Source: an uncultured Alistipes sp.
GTDB lineage: Bacteria; Bacteroidota; Bacteroidia; Bacteroidales; Rikenellaceae
DNA: 9,923 nt
Direction: 5' to 3'
Assembly: GCA_947178455.1 (NCBI GenBank)
Contig: CAMWYI010000060.1
Location: 1 to 9,923, forward strand
Under the pieces are notes generated by a model, which made no database searches, was not told the DNA's origin, and was given only the letters and a program-made list of their open reading frames with translations. The position numbers and the translations under genes are program-made. This document shows positions 1-7,189 of the stretch, piece after piece. How positions within the stretch are numbered: position 1 is the first letter of the stretch; each line of letters begins with the position of its first letter.

Positions 1-23
1 CTTAAAATAGGCTTCATCGTTCG

Positions 24-767
24 TTATTTCGGTTTATTTCCGTCGGCACACGACGGCTTCTCGCAAAGTCGTTCGCTGATTCGTTGCGTCGCTCCCTCGC
101 GGTACTTGCGCGACAAATCGAACGTCCGCCCCGCCACGACCACCTGCCCGCCGCCGACCCGAACCGCATGCTCCGAATTGACGATGTAGGCCCGATGGAT
201 TCGGACGAACCGGTCATCCAGCAGCCGCTCCCACTGCGAAATGCGGGTTTTCGTGCGGTAGCTTCGGCCGTCGAGCGTATGCAGCAACACTTCGTCGTCG
301 TTCGATTCGACGTAGACGATTTGCGCCAGTCCGAGCGTCACGCGCCGACGGTCCGAAACGAATGCAATCGTTTTCGGACGCGGCAGCCGCCGGTCGAGAT
401 AGCGCGACAACAGCGTTTCGGGGATGACGACGGCCGCAAGCAGCAGCACTAAAAACGCCGGATTGGAAAAGAGCGTCGGAAACGGCACCTGCTCCGACCG
501 CCACGCGGCCTGCGTATAGCAGTGCGCCAGCAGCATGGACATCCACTCGACGACCAGTATGCCGAGCCCCACGGCAACTATGGCCACGCCCCGCCGGTGG
601 GGCGTCCGGAACGCTTCGGGCAGGAAGAACTTGGCGCAGAACATGCCGGGCAGCATGGCCGATGCGACGAACAGCGCCCGGTCGAACGAATAACCGAATC
701 CGGCCAGCACCGAGGCCAGAATCAGCACCGCCGCAACCCAATAACCGAAAGTCGCAAGGTAACGCAT
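24..767 (-). CDS. Membrane-anchored LytTR-family DNA-binding regulator
   Basis: Likely a transcriptional regulator tethered to the inner membrane. The 247-residue protein has four hydrophobic segments (about residues 8-26, 31-49, 61-83 and 102-119) followed by a C-terminal LytTR domain (about 133-230). The domain shows the family pattern IVYVES near 150-155, then LHTLDGRSYRTKT, and FVRIHRAYIVN near 187-197. LytTR domains bind short direct repeats as dimers; here there is no receiver domain, so the membrane part probably senses or anchors. The frame stays open upstream to 923, but I chose the ATG at 767 because the extra 52 residues are basic, lack domain character and would overlap the promoter candidate. 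The gene is divergent from the small membrane protein at 959, a plausible target or partner (inference). The signal sensed is unknown. Confidence 0.9.
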   Translation of the reverse strand: MRYLATFGYWVAAVLILASVLAGFGYSFDRALFVASAMLPGMFCAKFFLPEAFRTPHRRGVAIVAVGLGILVVEWMSMLLAHCYTQAAWRSEQVPFPTLFSNPAFLVLLLAAVVIPETLLSRYLDRRLPRPKTIAFVSDRRRVTLGLAQIVYVESNDDEVLLHTLDGRSYRTKTRISQWERLLDDRFVRIHRAYIVNSEHAVRVGGGQVVVAGRTFDLSRKYREGATQRISERLCEKPSCADGNKPK

Positions 768-784
768 CGCATCCGATTTTGTCG

Positions 785-816
785 TAAAAATAGGGAAAAA
801 GCGGATTCCGTCAAAA
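785..816 (-). promoter_or_regulatory. Candidate Bacteroidota promoter for the LytTR gene
   Basis: Read on the minus strand, a TTTTG (-33 type, 816-812) is followed after 19 nt by TATTTTTA (792-785), which matches TAnnTTTG at 7 of 8 positions. It ends 17 nt before the ATG at 767. The 19-nt spacer fits the Bacteroidota consensus. The last base of the -7 box is not G, so this is a candidate only. Confidence 0.45.
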
Positions 817-866
817 CCCCTCTTCGCGCAGAGCGGGTTTCTACGCTCCGCCGACGGGATTCGCCC

Positions 867-898
867 TTGCACCGACAGCCGGTTCCGCCCTATCTTTG
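867..898 (+). promoter_or_regulatory. Bacteroidota promoter for the 959-1531 gene
   Basis: A perfect -7 box TATCTTTG (891-898) has a TTG at 867-869, 21 nt upstream. It leaves a leader of about 55 nt before the ATG at 959. It lies in the divergent region with the LytTR gene, so a LytTR binding site could sit here, but I could not see a convincing pair of LytTR repeats. Confidence 0.6.
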
Positions 899-958
899 CC
901 GTGAGCTTTCGCGAAGTTCGCAACGATTCATTTTCAATTCACAAAAACTTTTTGCACC

Positions 959-1531
959 ATGAAACACGCATTCGCACTATTCGCAGGCCTCCTGCTCGTC
1001 ATGCTGTCGTCGAGTTCAGCCCTCCCCGCACAAACGCACGTCGAAGTCGCAGCAGCTCCGAGTGCCGCAACCGCATCGCAGGACGACGAGGTCATCCGCC
1101 GCATCCCCTACGTGCAAGGCGAATCGCCTGAAATCGGCCCCGACGAAGCGGCCGTCCTCAACCCCGAAAAGACCGAATGGACGATTCGGAAACTCGACCG
1201 CCGCAAACCGGAACCCTTGCCGTCGCTCTATGCACAGGGCGGCAGCAGTTGGATGACCGTCATCACGCTCTGCCTCATCGCGATGTGCTTCGCCGCATGG
1301 AAAGCCCCGCGCTGGGTCAAGGAATTGGGTCTGTTGGCCCTTTGGACAGGTTTTCTGTCGATGATGGTCGGCGTGTACGGCGTCTGCGATTTCGTTCAGT
1401 CGTCGGGGTATCCTCTTTCGTTCGCGTTGTGCTGCGGCGGATTTCGCGTCGCGCTGATAGCGCCGCTTTACGGCACAATCGTCTACATGACGTCGCTCCT
1501 GCTGCGCATCGCCTTGAAACCGCGCATGTAA
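959..1531 (+). CDS. Small exported-type membrane protein, possible MotA/TolQ/ExbB-like channel subunit
   Basis: A 190-residue protein with an N-terminal hydrophobic signal (1-20, possible cleavage after ALPA at 24), a polar stretch of about 70 residues, and three hydrophobic segments (about 98-116, 122-144 and 158-184). The second and third segments (LGLLALWTGFLSMMVGVYG, then CGGFRVALIAPLYGTIVY) recall the paired helices of MotA/TolQ/ExbB proton-channel proteins, where a G-rich, small-residue helix is followed by an A(P/T)LYGT-like turn. That family assignment comes from memory of the pattern and is tentative; the protein is shorter than a full ExbB. No ExbD or TonB partner is next to it. Its divergent neighbour is a membrane LytTR regulator. 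The start is the only ATG giving the signal sequence and follows a good promoter. Stop codons of this gene and the DUF1573 gene are 5 nt apart. Confidence 0.8.
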   Translation: MKHAFALFAGLLLVMLSSSSALPAQTHVEVAAAPSAATASQDDEVIRRIPYVQGESPEIGPDEAAVLNPEKTEWTIRKLDRRKPEPLPSLYAQGGSSWMTVITLCLIAMCFAAWKAPRWVKELGLLALWTGFLSMMVGVYGVCDFVQSSGYPLSFALCCGGFRVALIAPLYGTIVYMTSLLLRIALKPRM

Positions 1532-1536
1532 CCGCT

Positions 1537-2613
1537 TCACCGTTCCACGACCGCCACGACCCGCACCTGCCGCATCGGACGGGCGGGGTCGTCGGTGATA
1601 ATCGACAGCCGGTCGAGCAGCGGGCCGTAATCCGACTCCTGCGGAACGAGCCATACCTCGACCGCGACGCTCTCGCCCGCAGCTATCTGCTGACCGGCCC
1701 GCAGCGATGTACGGACGCGGCCCTTGCTCTCGACCGCTCGCACGGTCAGCACTTCGTCGCCCTCGTTCGAGAGCGTGAACGTCCGTTTTTCGGCCGCCGC
1801 TGCTGCGTGTTTCAGCGTCCCGAACCGCACGATGTTCGTCGACAGCCGCATCGCCGGTGCCGGTTTGCCGCGATAGGCTGCCGGGTCGTCCACCGCGATG
1901 CCGTGCGTCGTCAGCACGGTGCCGTTGCTCCGCCCCGCGACCTCTACTTCGAGTGCATCGTTTACCGTGCCGTAGTGCGGTTCCCCTGCCGGAATCCGAT
2001 AGGCGATGTCGATGCTTCCGCTCTCGCCCGCCGCAATCCGTTCGGGCGCCGCGACATGCAGATAGCCGCTCGCTGTTTTCGGCCGCAGGCGGAACGCAAC
2101 CGCCTTGTCCGACGTGTTGACGAACTCGACCGCCGCGTGCACCTCGCGGCCGAGCGCAATGTAAGAGAACGCATGGAGCGTCGTGCTCAACCGCACACCT
2201 CCGCCCGCATCGACCGGATAACGTTCTTCGATGCTTTTGGGGCGAGGCTCGACATTGCCCGAAATGGTCAGGGTTGCGATTTTCCGCCGGTCGGACGAAT
2301 AGACTGCCAGTTCCTTGTTGAACATGCCCGGACGGTTCGACGGGTCATAGGTCACCGTGATGAGGGTTGCCGCACCCGGCAAGACAGGCTTTCTGGAAAA
2401 TTCCGGCACGGTGCACCCGCACGACGTCACGACATCGAGCAGCACGACCGGTTCGTCGCCGCGATTCACCCCCGTGAAGGTGTGCGACACCGAGCCGTCG
2501 ACCTCGCGGACGGTGCCGAAATCGTAACTCGCCGGCTCGAACACCAGCTGCGCCTGCACCCCGACGGTCGGCAAAAGCAGCGCACCCCAAACGACAATAG
2601 TTTTCAAAGTCAT
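1537..2613 (-). CDS. Secreted DUF1573 domain protein
   Basis: A 358-residue exported protein. Residues 1-21 form a signal peptide ending in VQA before Q22. The first domain (about 23-121) is a typical DUF1573 unit: FEPASYDFGTV, then the hallmark SCGCT at 64-68, then YDPSNRPGMFNK and a final ISGNV. A second beta-rich segment (about 135-240) and a third (about 255-358, beginning LSTNIVRFGTL and ending in ITDDPARP) look like related immunoglobulin/ASH-like domains. DUF1573 proteins are abundant in Bacteroidota envelopes; a general function is not established. The frame is open to 3333, but the region beyond 2613 is antisense to the glycosyltransferase and is not part of the gene. The ATG sits only 4 nt after a -7-like box, so the mRNA may be leaderless. 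Confidence 0.92.
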   Translation of the reverse strand: MTLKTIVVWGALLLPTVGVQAQLVFEPASYDFGTVREVDGSVSHTFTGVNRGDEPVVLLDVVTSCGCTVPEFSRKPVLPGAATLITVTYDPSNRPGMFNKELAVYSSDRRKIATLTISGNVEPRPKSIEERYPVDAGGGVRLSTTLHAFSYIALGREVHAAVEFVNTSDKAVAFRLRPKTASGYLHVAAPERIAAGESGSIDIAYRIPAGEPHYGTVNDALEVEVAGRSNGTVLTTHGIAVDDPAAYRGKPAPAMRLSTNIVRFGTLKHAAAAAEKRTFTLSNEGDEVLTVRAVESKGRVRTSLRAGQQIAAGESVAVEVWLVPQESDYGPLLDRLSIITDDPARPMRQVRVVAVVER

Positions 2614-2617
2614 GCAA

Positions 2618-2650
2618 TAAAGATACGCTATTTTTCTATCTTTGTAACAA
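2618..2650 (-). promoter_or_regulatory. Candidate promoter for the DUF1573 gene, abutting the start codon
   Basis: On the minus strand TTG (2650-2648) is followed after 22 nt by TATCTTTA (2625-2618), a 7 of 8 match to TAnnTTTG. Only TTGC separates it from the ATG at 2613. If used, transcription would begin at or very near the A of the ATG. It overlaps the divergent glycosyltransferase promoter. Confidence 0.45.
2637..2644 (+). promoter_or_regulatory. -7 box for the glycosyltransferase gene
   Basis: Perfect TATCTTTG, 29 nt before the ATG at 2674. I see no clear TTG at the -33 position. The box lies between the -33 and -7 elements proposed for the divergent DUF1573 gene, so the two promoters share space. 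Confidence 0.55.
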
Positions 2651-2673
2651 GAAACCTCACCGAATAAAAGACC

Positions 2674-3699
2674 ATGATGCCGCAAGGTGCTAAAAACCAG
2701 CCCAAAATATCCATCATCGTTCCGGTCTACAAAGTCGAACGCTACCTGCCCCAATGCCTCGACTCGATTCTCGGCCAAACATTCGGCGATTGGGAATGTA
2801 TCCTCGTCGACGACGGTTCGCCCGACGGCTGTCCGCAGCTGTGCGACGAATATGCCGCCCGCGACCCGCGTTTCCGCGTGATTCACCGCGCGAACGGCGG
2901 CTTGTCGGCGGCCCGCAACTCGGGACTGCGCGAAGCACGGGGCCAATACATCGGATTCGTCGATTCGGACGACTGGATTGCCTCGCAGATGTTCGAGCGG
3001 CTCTACCGGCTGATTACGGAGTACGGCACCGATATGTCCCAAGTCGGGTATTTGAAAGAGTATGTCGGATACGCCAGCCCCAAACGACTGGTCAAGCAAG
3101 TCCAAGTAATCGATCGCAAAGGAATCGTGCGGGACAACATTTACGGCAATCGCCTGCCCAATTACATGTGGAACAAACTGTTCCGACGCGAAGTCATCAA
3201 CGCGGAGTTTCCCGAGGGTAAGGTTTTCGAGGATATTGCCGTCCTCAACCATTGGGTGCGCGACATCCGATCGGCTGTGCTCGCTCCCGATATGCTCTAT
3301 CACTACCGCATGCGCAAGAGCGGCATCATCCACACCGAAACGACCCGCCGGTTCGAATATTTCGATGCTTATCGCGAAAAGGTGCGGGAACTATGTTCGA
3401 TCGAACCGGATGCGATTTCGGACGAAGAGCGTTCGCGATTTCTGTGGAAAGCGGCTATCAATTCGGCCAAAATCATCGCACGCGGAGTGCCGGATTCGGA
3501 ATCGAGGATGCGGCTTACCGAAACGATAATCGTTCTGTGTCAGGGATTTCCCTCCCCCGCAATCGGTGCACTCGGTCTTAAACGATATTTCCGGGCCCGA
3601 TTGCTGTTGCATCGCCCCGCATGGTTTATTCGGCTCATGCGGGCAGTGGCTTCGATAAATCCGAGCCGAAACCACCGCAAGAATCATCTTTTCGACTGA
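2674..3699 (+). CDS. Family 2 glycosyltransferase
   Basis: A 341-residue cytoplasmic GT-A fold enzyme expected to move a sugar from a nucleotide-sugar donor onto a glycan acceptor. The N-terminal domain shows SIIVPVYKVERYLPQCLDSI (13-32), the nucleotide-binding LVDDGSPDG (44-52), NGGLSAARNSG (74-84) and the metal-binding DXD-type motif DSDDW (97-101). MWNKLFRREV (165-174) and FEDIAV (185-190, likely containing the acceptor-side acidic residues) are typical of capsule, O-antigen and exopolysaccharide GT2 enzymes. The C-terminal part is helical and basic with no clear membrane helix. Donor and acceptor cannot be told from sequence. Two ATGs in tandem (2674 and 2677) could each start it. It stands alone rather than inside a polysaccharide cluster, downstream of its own promoter. 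Confidence 0.93.
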   Translation: MMPQGAKNQPKISIIVPVYKVERYLPQCLDSILGQTFGDWECILVDDGSPDGCPQLCDEYAARDPRFRVIHRANGGLSAARNSGLREARGQYIGFVDSDDWIASQMFERLYRLITEYGTDMSQVGYLKEYVGYASPKRLVKQVQVIDRKGIVRDNIYGNRLPNYMWNKLFRREVINAEFPEGKVFEDIAVLNHWVRDIRSAVLAPDMLYHYRMRKSGIIHTETTRRFEYFDAYREKVRELCSIEPDAISDEERSRFLWKAAINSAKIIARGVPDSESRMRLTETIIVLCQGFPSPAIGALGLKRYFRARLLLHRPAWFIRLMRAVASINPSRNHRKNHLFD

Positions 3700-3719
3700 A
3701 ATCGGCAGCAGGAGGCTTT

Positions 3720-3899
3720 CCACCCGACGGCGCAAGAACTCTAATTTGCGGGTCGAAGACTGCGGAGCCTGCGAGGATACGAGCGGGCCTCCGCTGGCGG
3801 AGGCTGCGGCCCGCGCGACGCAATGCGTCGCTGTCTATAAAACGGTCACGGCGCAGAAACTTTGCAAAGTACGATAACGGTCTATCGCGCTAATAAAAA
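3720..3899 (+). repeat. Structured intergenic repeat element E1 upstream of recG
   Basis: Non-coding, hairpin-rich stretch between the glycosyltransferase and recG. It holds a perfect 8-bp hairpin GCCTCCGC-TG-GCGGAGGC (3787-3804), flanked by GGGCC and GGCCC that can extend it; a second hairpin GCGACGC-AAT-GCGTCGC (3815-3831); the core CACGGCGCAG (3847-3856); a perfect 12-bp palindrome ACTTTGCAAAGT (3859-3870); and a 25-nt block (3875-3899) found again at 8461-8485. The hairpin block is the reverse complement (26 of 27 positions over 3808-3834) of 8381-8407 in element E3. The left border is not clear. I see no open frame with gene character. Confidence 0.7.
3875..3899 (+). repeat. 25-nt exact repeat, copy 1
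   Basis: Starts TAACGGTCTATCGCG and ends CTAATAAAAA; identical to 8461-8485. It forms the right edge of element E1 and ends 15 nt before the -7 box of recG, so it covers the -33 region of that promoter. An exact 25-nt match between two places 4.6 kb apart is very unlikely by chance. Confidence 0.9.
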
Positions 3900-3914
3900 A
3901 GCGGAAAAATTAAG

Positions 3915-3922
3915 TATCTTTG
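3915..3922 (+). promoter_or_regulatory. -7 box immediately before recG
   Basis: Perfect TATCTTTG, with only TAGG between it and the GTG start of recG at 3927. In this promoter class transcription begins about 4-8 nt after the box, so the recG transcript may have almost no leader. No TTG is present at the expected -33 position, which falls in the repeat block ending at 3899. Confidence 0.55.
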
Positions 3923-3926
3923 TAGG

Positions 3927-6041
3927 GTGGAAAATCCGCTCGTCAACGACATCAAGTATGTGCCCGGTGTGGGCGAAATGCGGGCCCGTGCTTTGGAGCA
4001 CGAGCTGGGTATTCGCACGCTCGGCGATTTGTTGCAGCACTATCCGTTCCGCTACATCGACCGCACGCGCATCTACCGCATCGCCGACATCACCGACGCT
4101 GCCGGACTGGCCTATGTGCAGTTCCGCGCCCGCGTGACGGGAGTATCCTATGCCGGCGAAGGACGCCGGCGGCGTTTCTATGCTTATGCGCAGGACGATA
4201 CGGGGCAGGCCGAACTGGTCTGGTTTCAGGGCATCAAGTGGATCGAGAAGAAAATCGAAGTCGGCCGCGAATACCTCTTTTTCGGGCGGCCGTCGTTCTA
4301 CCGCAACACGCTGCAACTGGCCCACCCCGAATTGGAAACCATCGAGCAGGCCCTGACGCGCAAAGCCGAAAGCGGCATGCAGGGCATCTACCCCTCGACC
4401 GAAAAGTTGAGCAGCCTGCTCGGCACCAAAGGGATGTACCAAATCGTCTGCAACGCATGGCGCATCGTCGCCGGACGCATTCCCGACCCGCTGCCCGATG
4501 CGATGCGGGCGCAATACGGGTTGATTTCGCTGCGCGATGCTTACTACAACATCCACTTCCCGCAGTCGGCCGAAGGGCTGCGGCAGGCACAATACCGGTT
4601 GAAATTCGACGAACTGCTGGGCGTGCAGCTCAACATCCAGCAGCACCGCACCGAACGGCTCTCGAAGAACAACGGATTCTTGTTCAATACGGTCGGAAAT
4701 GCTTTTACCGCTTTCTATGAGACGCGCCTCCCGTTCGAGCTGACGGGGGCGCAGAAACGGGTGCTGCACGAAATCCGGCGCGACACCGTGTCGGGATTCC
4801 AGATGAACCGCCTGTTGCAGGGCGACGTCGGAAGCGGCAAGACGATGGTCGCGCTGATGTCGATGCTGCTGGCCGTCGACAACGGCTATCAGGCCTGCAT
4901 GATGGCGCCGACCGAGATTTTGGCGCGTCAGCACTACGCCACGTTCCGCAAGCTGCTCGACGGCACGGGCGTCACGGTCGAAATCCTGACGGGCGCGACC
5001 AAAACGGCCGAACGCCGCAAAATTTTGGAAAACATCGCCGCCGGCACGACCCAGCTGCTCATCGGCACCCATGCCCTCATCGAAGACCGCGTGCAGTTCG
5101 CCAACCTCGGGTTCGTGGTCATCGACGAACAGCACCGTTTCGGGGTCGAGCAGCGGGCCCGTCTGTGGACCAAAAACGCCCAGCCGCCCCACATCTTGGT
5201 GATGACCGCGACGCCGATTCCGCGCACGCTGGCCATGACGCTTTACGGCGATTTGGACGTCTCGGTCATCGACGAACTGCCGCCCGGACGCCGCCCTATC
5301 CGCACGGTGCGTTACACCGATGCGGCACGGCTGCGGTTGTTCGGTTTTCTGCGGCAGGAAATCAAAAAGGGGCGGCAGGTCTACATCGTCTACCCGCTCA
5401 TCAAGGAGTCCGAAGCGATGGACTACAAAGACCTGACCGACGGCTACGAAGCCATTTCGCGCGACTTCCCGCTGCCCGAATACGTCACGGCCATTTGTCA
5501 CGGCAAGATGAAACCGGCCGACAAGGAGGAGTCGATGCGGCAGTTCAAATCGGGCGAGGCACAGATTTTGGTCGCTACATCGGTCATCGAGGTGGGGGTC
5601 GACGTGCCCAACGCGACGGTCATGGTCATCGAATCGGCCGAACGGTTCGGGTTGTCGCAGTTGCACCAGTTGCGCGGGCGCGTGGGGCGCGGCGGCGAGC
5701 AGTCGTACTGCATCCTGATGTCGGGCGAGAAGCTCTCGCGCGAGGCGCGGGCGCGGCTCGACGCCATGTGCGAGACGAACGACGGCTTCCGGCTGGCGGA
5801 GCTCGACCTGAAACTGCGCGGCGCGGGCGACATCAACGGCACGCTGCAAAGCGGCACGGGATTCGACCTGAAAATCGCCAATCCGACGCTCGACGCACAG
5901 ATTCTGACCGTCACGCGCGAAGCGGCCGCGGCCGTGTTGGCGGCCGACCGGACGCTCGCCCGTCCCGAACATCGCGGGTTGGACGAGCTGCGCCGCCGGT
6001 ATGCGGGCGAAAAATCGGTCGATTTTTCGCGAATTTCCTAA
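3927..6041 (+). CDS. recG: ATP-dependent DNA helicase RecG
   Basis: Double-stranded DNA translocase that reverses stalled replication forks and branch-migrates recombination intermediates; cytoplasmic. At 704 residues it has normal RecG length. The N-terminal wedge/OB region (about 1-260) opens with DIKYVPGVGEMRARALEHEL and HYPFRYIDRT, as in other RecG proteins. Helicase motifs follow in order: GDVGSGKT (Walker A, 299-306), APTEILARQH, DEQH (Walker B, 400-403, the RecG form of DEAH), TATPIPRTLA (from 427), ATSVIEVGVDVPNA and HQLRGRVGRG (580-589). The C-terminal LRGAGDINGTLQSG is also typical. The start is GTG: it places the conserved DIKYVPGVG at the usual distance from the N-terminus, and the next ATG (3978) would cut into that motif. 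No partner gene is in the same operon. Confidence 0.97.
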   Translation: MENPLVNDIKYVPGVGEMRARALEHELGIRTLGDLLQHYPFRYIDRTRIYRIADITDAAGLAYVQFRARVTGVSYAGEGRRRRFYAYAQDDTGQAELVWFQGIKWIEKKIEVGREYLFFGRPSFYRNTLQLAHPELETIEQALTRKAESGMQGIYPSTEKLSSLLGTKGMYQIVCNAWRIVAGRIPDPLPDAMRAQYGLISLRDAYYNIHFPQSAEGLRQAQYRLKFDELLGVQLNIQQHRTERLSKNNGFLFNTVGNAFTAFYETRLPFELTGAQKRVLHEIRRDTVSGFQMNRLLQGDVGSGKTMVALMSMLLAVDNGYQACMMAPTEILARQHYATFRKLLDGTGVTVEILTGATKTAERRKILENIAAGTTQLLIGTHALIEDRVQFANLGFVVIDEQHRFGVEQRARLWTKNAQPPHILVMTATPIPRTLAMTLYGDLDVSVIDELPPGRRPIRTVRYTDAARLRLFGFLRQEIKKGRQVYIVYPLIKESEAMDYKDLTDGYEAISRDFPLPEYVTAICHGKMKPADKEESMRQFKSGEAQILVATSVIEVGVDVPNATVMVIESAERFGLSQLHQLRGRVGRGGEQSYCILMSGEKLSREARARLDAMCETNDGFRLAELDLKLRGAGDINGTLQSGTGFDLKIANPTLDAQILTVTREAAAAVLAADRTLARPEHRGLDELRRRYAGEKSVDFSRIS

Positions 6042-6127
6042 AACGCGACGAAAGTCGTTCGGCTCGGAAAACCCACCCGCGTCCTCTCCGAAACAGAAAC
6101 AATAAAATAGGCTATCATACGTTAACC

Positions 6128-6955
6128 ATGAACAACTCAACCGATTTCTGCATGCGACGGATTTTTTTAGCGATTGCCTTTTGCTGCGCGGCGGGGCTGC
6201 TCGCCGCACGGGCCCAGCTCTACCACCCGGGCGAGCGGCTCGAATATCGCGTGAGCTACAAAGCCAAGATGTTTCCGAACACGGAGGTCGGTTCGGTCGA
6301 GGTCGTGACCGAAGAAGCAACGGTCGACGGCCGGAAATTTTATAAAGTGGTGGGCACGGGCCGCACGCTGCCCACGTACCGCTGGTTCTACAACATGCTC
6401 GACACCTACACCGTGCACATCGACCCCGAACGGCTGCGGCCCGTGACGTTCGAGTGCGACCTGCACGAGAGCGACTACACGTTCCAGAGCCACTACACCT
6501 ACGACTGGGATTCGATGCGGGTCGACACCCGCTGGCACAGCCGCCAGCGGCCCGAACAGACCAAACGCATGGAGCTGACGCCCGAAAGCATGGATGCCAT
6601 TTCGCTCTTTTTCACGCTGCGGACGGCGCGAGCCGAAGATTTCAAGACGGGCCAACCGGCCCAGCTGCAAATGGTGCTGCAAGACACCATCCGGCGCATC
6701 CACTACCGCTACTTGGGCACCGAGACGAAGAAAATTCGCAACGTGGGCCGTTTCCGCGCGTTGCGTTTCGAGTGCGAACTGGGGTCGACCGAGCAGTTTT
6801 CGTTCACCGACGGCACGATTTTCACCATTTGGATTTCGGACGACGACAACAAAATCCCGCTCTACATCGAGTCGCCCGTGCGCGTGGGCAGCGTCCAAGC
6901 CTACATTTCGGGCTACAAGGGGCTGAAATATCCGCTGACCAGCAAAATTCATTGA
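6128..6955 (+). CDS. Exported DUF3108 domain protein
   Basis: A 275-residue protein with a signal peptide (RRIFLAIAFCCAAGLLA, probable cleavage ARA before Q30) followed by a beta-rich DUF3108-type domain covering nearly the whole mature chain: GERLEYRVSYKAKMF (35-49), VVGTGRTLPTYRWFYNMLDTY, VHIDPERLRPVTFECDLHE, then a second half with RYLGTETKKI and WISDDDNKIPLYIESPVRVG. These proteins are exported to the envelope; the family's role is not established. An alternative ATG at 6152 would give a tighter signal peptide; I kept 6128 because its upstream sequence is more leader-like, but the choice is uncertain. The 86-nt gap from recG has no clear promoter or terminator, so read-through from recG is possible. 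The stop codon is directly followed by repeat element E2. Confidence 0.9.
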   Translation: MNNSTDFCMRRIFLAIAFCCAAGLLAARAQLYHPGERLEYRVSYKAKMFPNTEVGSVEVVTEEATVDGRKFYKVVGTGRTLPTYRWFYNMLDTYTVHIDPERLRPVTFECDLHESDYTFQSHYTYDWDSMRVDTRWHSRQRPEQTKRMELTPESMDAISLFFTLRTARAEDFKTGQPAQLQMVLQDTIRRIHYRYLGTETKKIRNVGRFRALRFECELGSTEQFSFTDGTIFTIWISDDDNKIPLYIESPVRVGSVQAYISGYKGLKYPLTSKIH

Positions 6956-7023
6956 TTTATTAGCGCTACGGGCGGGCTCGGGCGTCGCATAGTTTCTGCG
7001 ACGGCGCAGTTTCATTTTCTCCT

Positions 7024-7095
7024 ATCGTACCTTTTGATGCCAAAAGGTACCGAAAACCATCCGCACGGCGAAAATTGCGGGAGTTCGCGGTATCG
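7024..7095 (+). repeat. 72-nt repeat block, copy 1 (in E2)
   Basis: Matches 9852-9923 at 69 of 72 positions with no gaps. The three differences are one loop base of the hairpin, the base after the hairpin, and one base near the right end. It contains the hairpin at 7027-7050 and the left arm of the larger inverted repeat. Confidence 0.92.
7027..7050. repeat. Perfect 10-bp hairpin GTACCTTTTG/CAAAAGGTAC
   Basis: GTACCTTTTG, loop ATGC, CAAAAGGTAC. The other copy at 9855-9878 keeps both arms and changes only the loop to ATGT. No T-run follows on either strand, so it does not look like a simple intrinsic terminator. Confidence 0.85.
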
Positions 7096-7189
7096 GTCGC
7101 TGAACGAACACGAAAGACTGCGCTTTTCGCACGTTCGTTCCGGGCGCTCCCGACCCCTCTCCTCTGCTTCCGCAATTTTCACAGTGCGG
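7061..7189. repeat. Large imperfect inverted repeat within E2
   Basis: The 20 nt at 7061-7080 (CCGCACGGCGAAAATTGCGG) are the reverse complement of 7170-7189 with 2 mismatches. Nested inside is an 8-bp pair GAACGAAC (7102-7109) and GTTCGTTC (7133-7140), extended loosely by ACGAAA and TTTTCGC. The whole could fold into a long stem with internal loops. Confidence 0.8.

Noticed and set aside
768..923. N-terminal extension of the LytTR protein up to 923
   Set aside because: The extra residues are basic and low in character, and would run through the promoter candidate at 785-816 and the divergent promoter. The ATG at 767 begins directly before the first membrane helix.
768..958. LytTR binding repeats in the divergent region
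   Set aside because: I looked for paired ACNGTT-type repeats at about 21-nt spacing and saw no convincing pair.
1177..2667. Plus-strand open frame of about 496 codons across the small membrane gene and the DUF1573 gene
   Set aside because: Arg- and His-rich translation without a family signature; it is the antisense shadow of the DUF1573 gene, whose signal peptide and SCGCT motif are clear.
2614..3333. Upstream extension of the DUF1573 frame opposite the glycosyltransferase
   Set aside because: It would bury the signal peptide in mid-protein and is antisense to a certain glycosyltransferase gene.
3882..6320. A very long open frame (about 812 codons) on the minus strand opposite recG
   Set aside because: It mirrors the codon structure of recG, a GC-rich gene with strong codon bias. 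The translation has no domain character and recG is certain on the other strand.
7027..7050. Perfect GTACC hairpin as a terminator for the DUF3108 gene
   Set aside because: The stem is AT-rich in its inner half and no T-run follows on either strand. It is conserved as part of a repeat rather than placed by the gene end.
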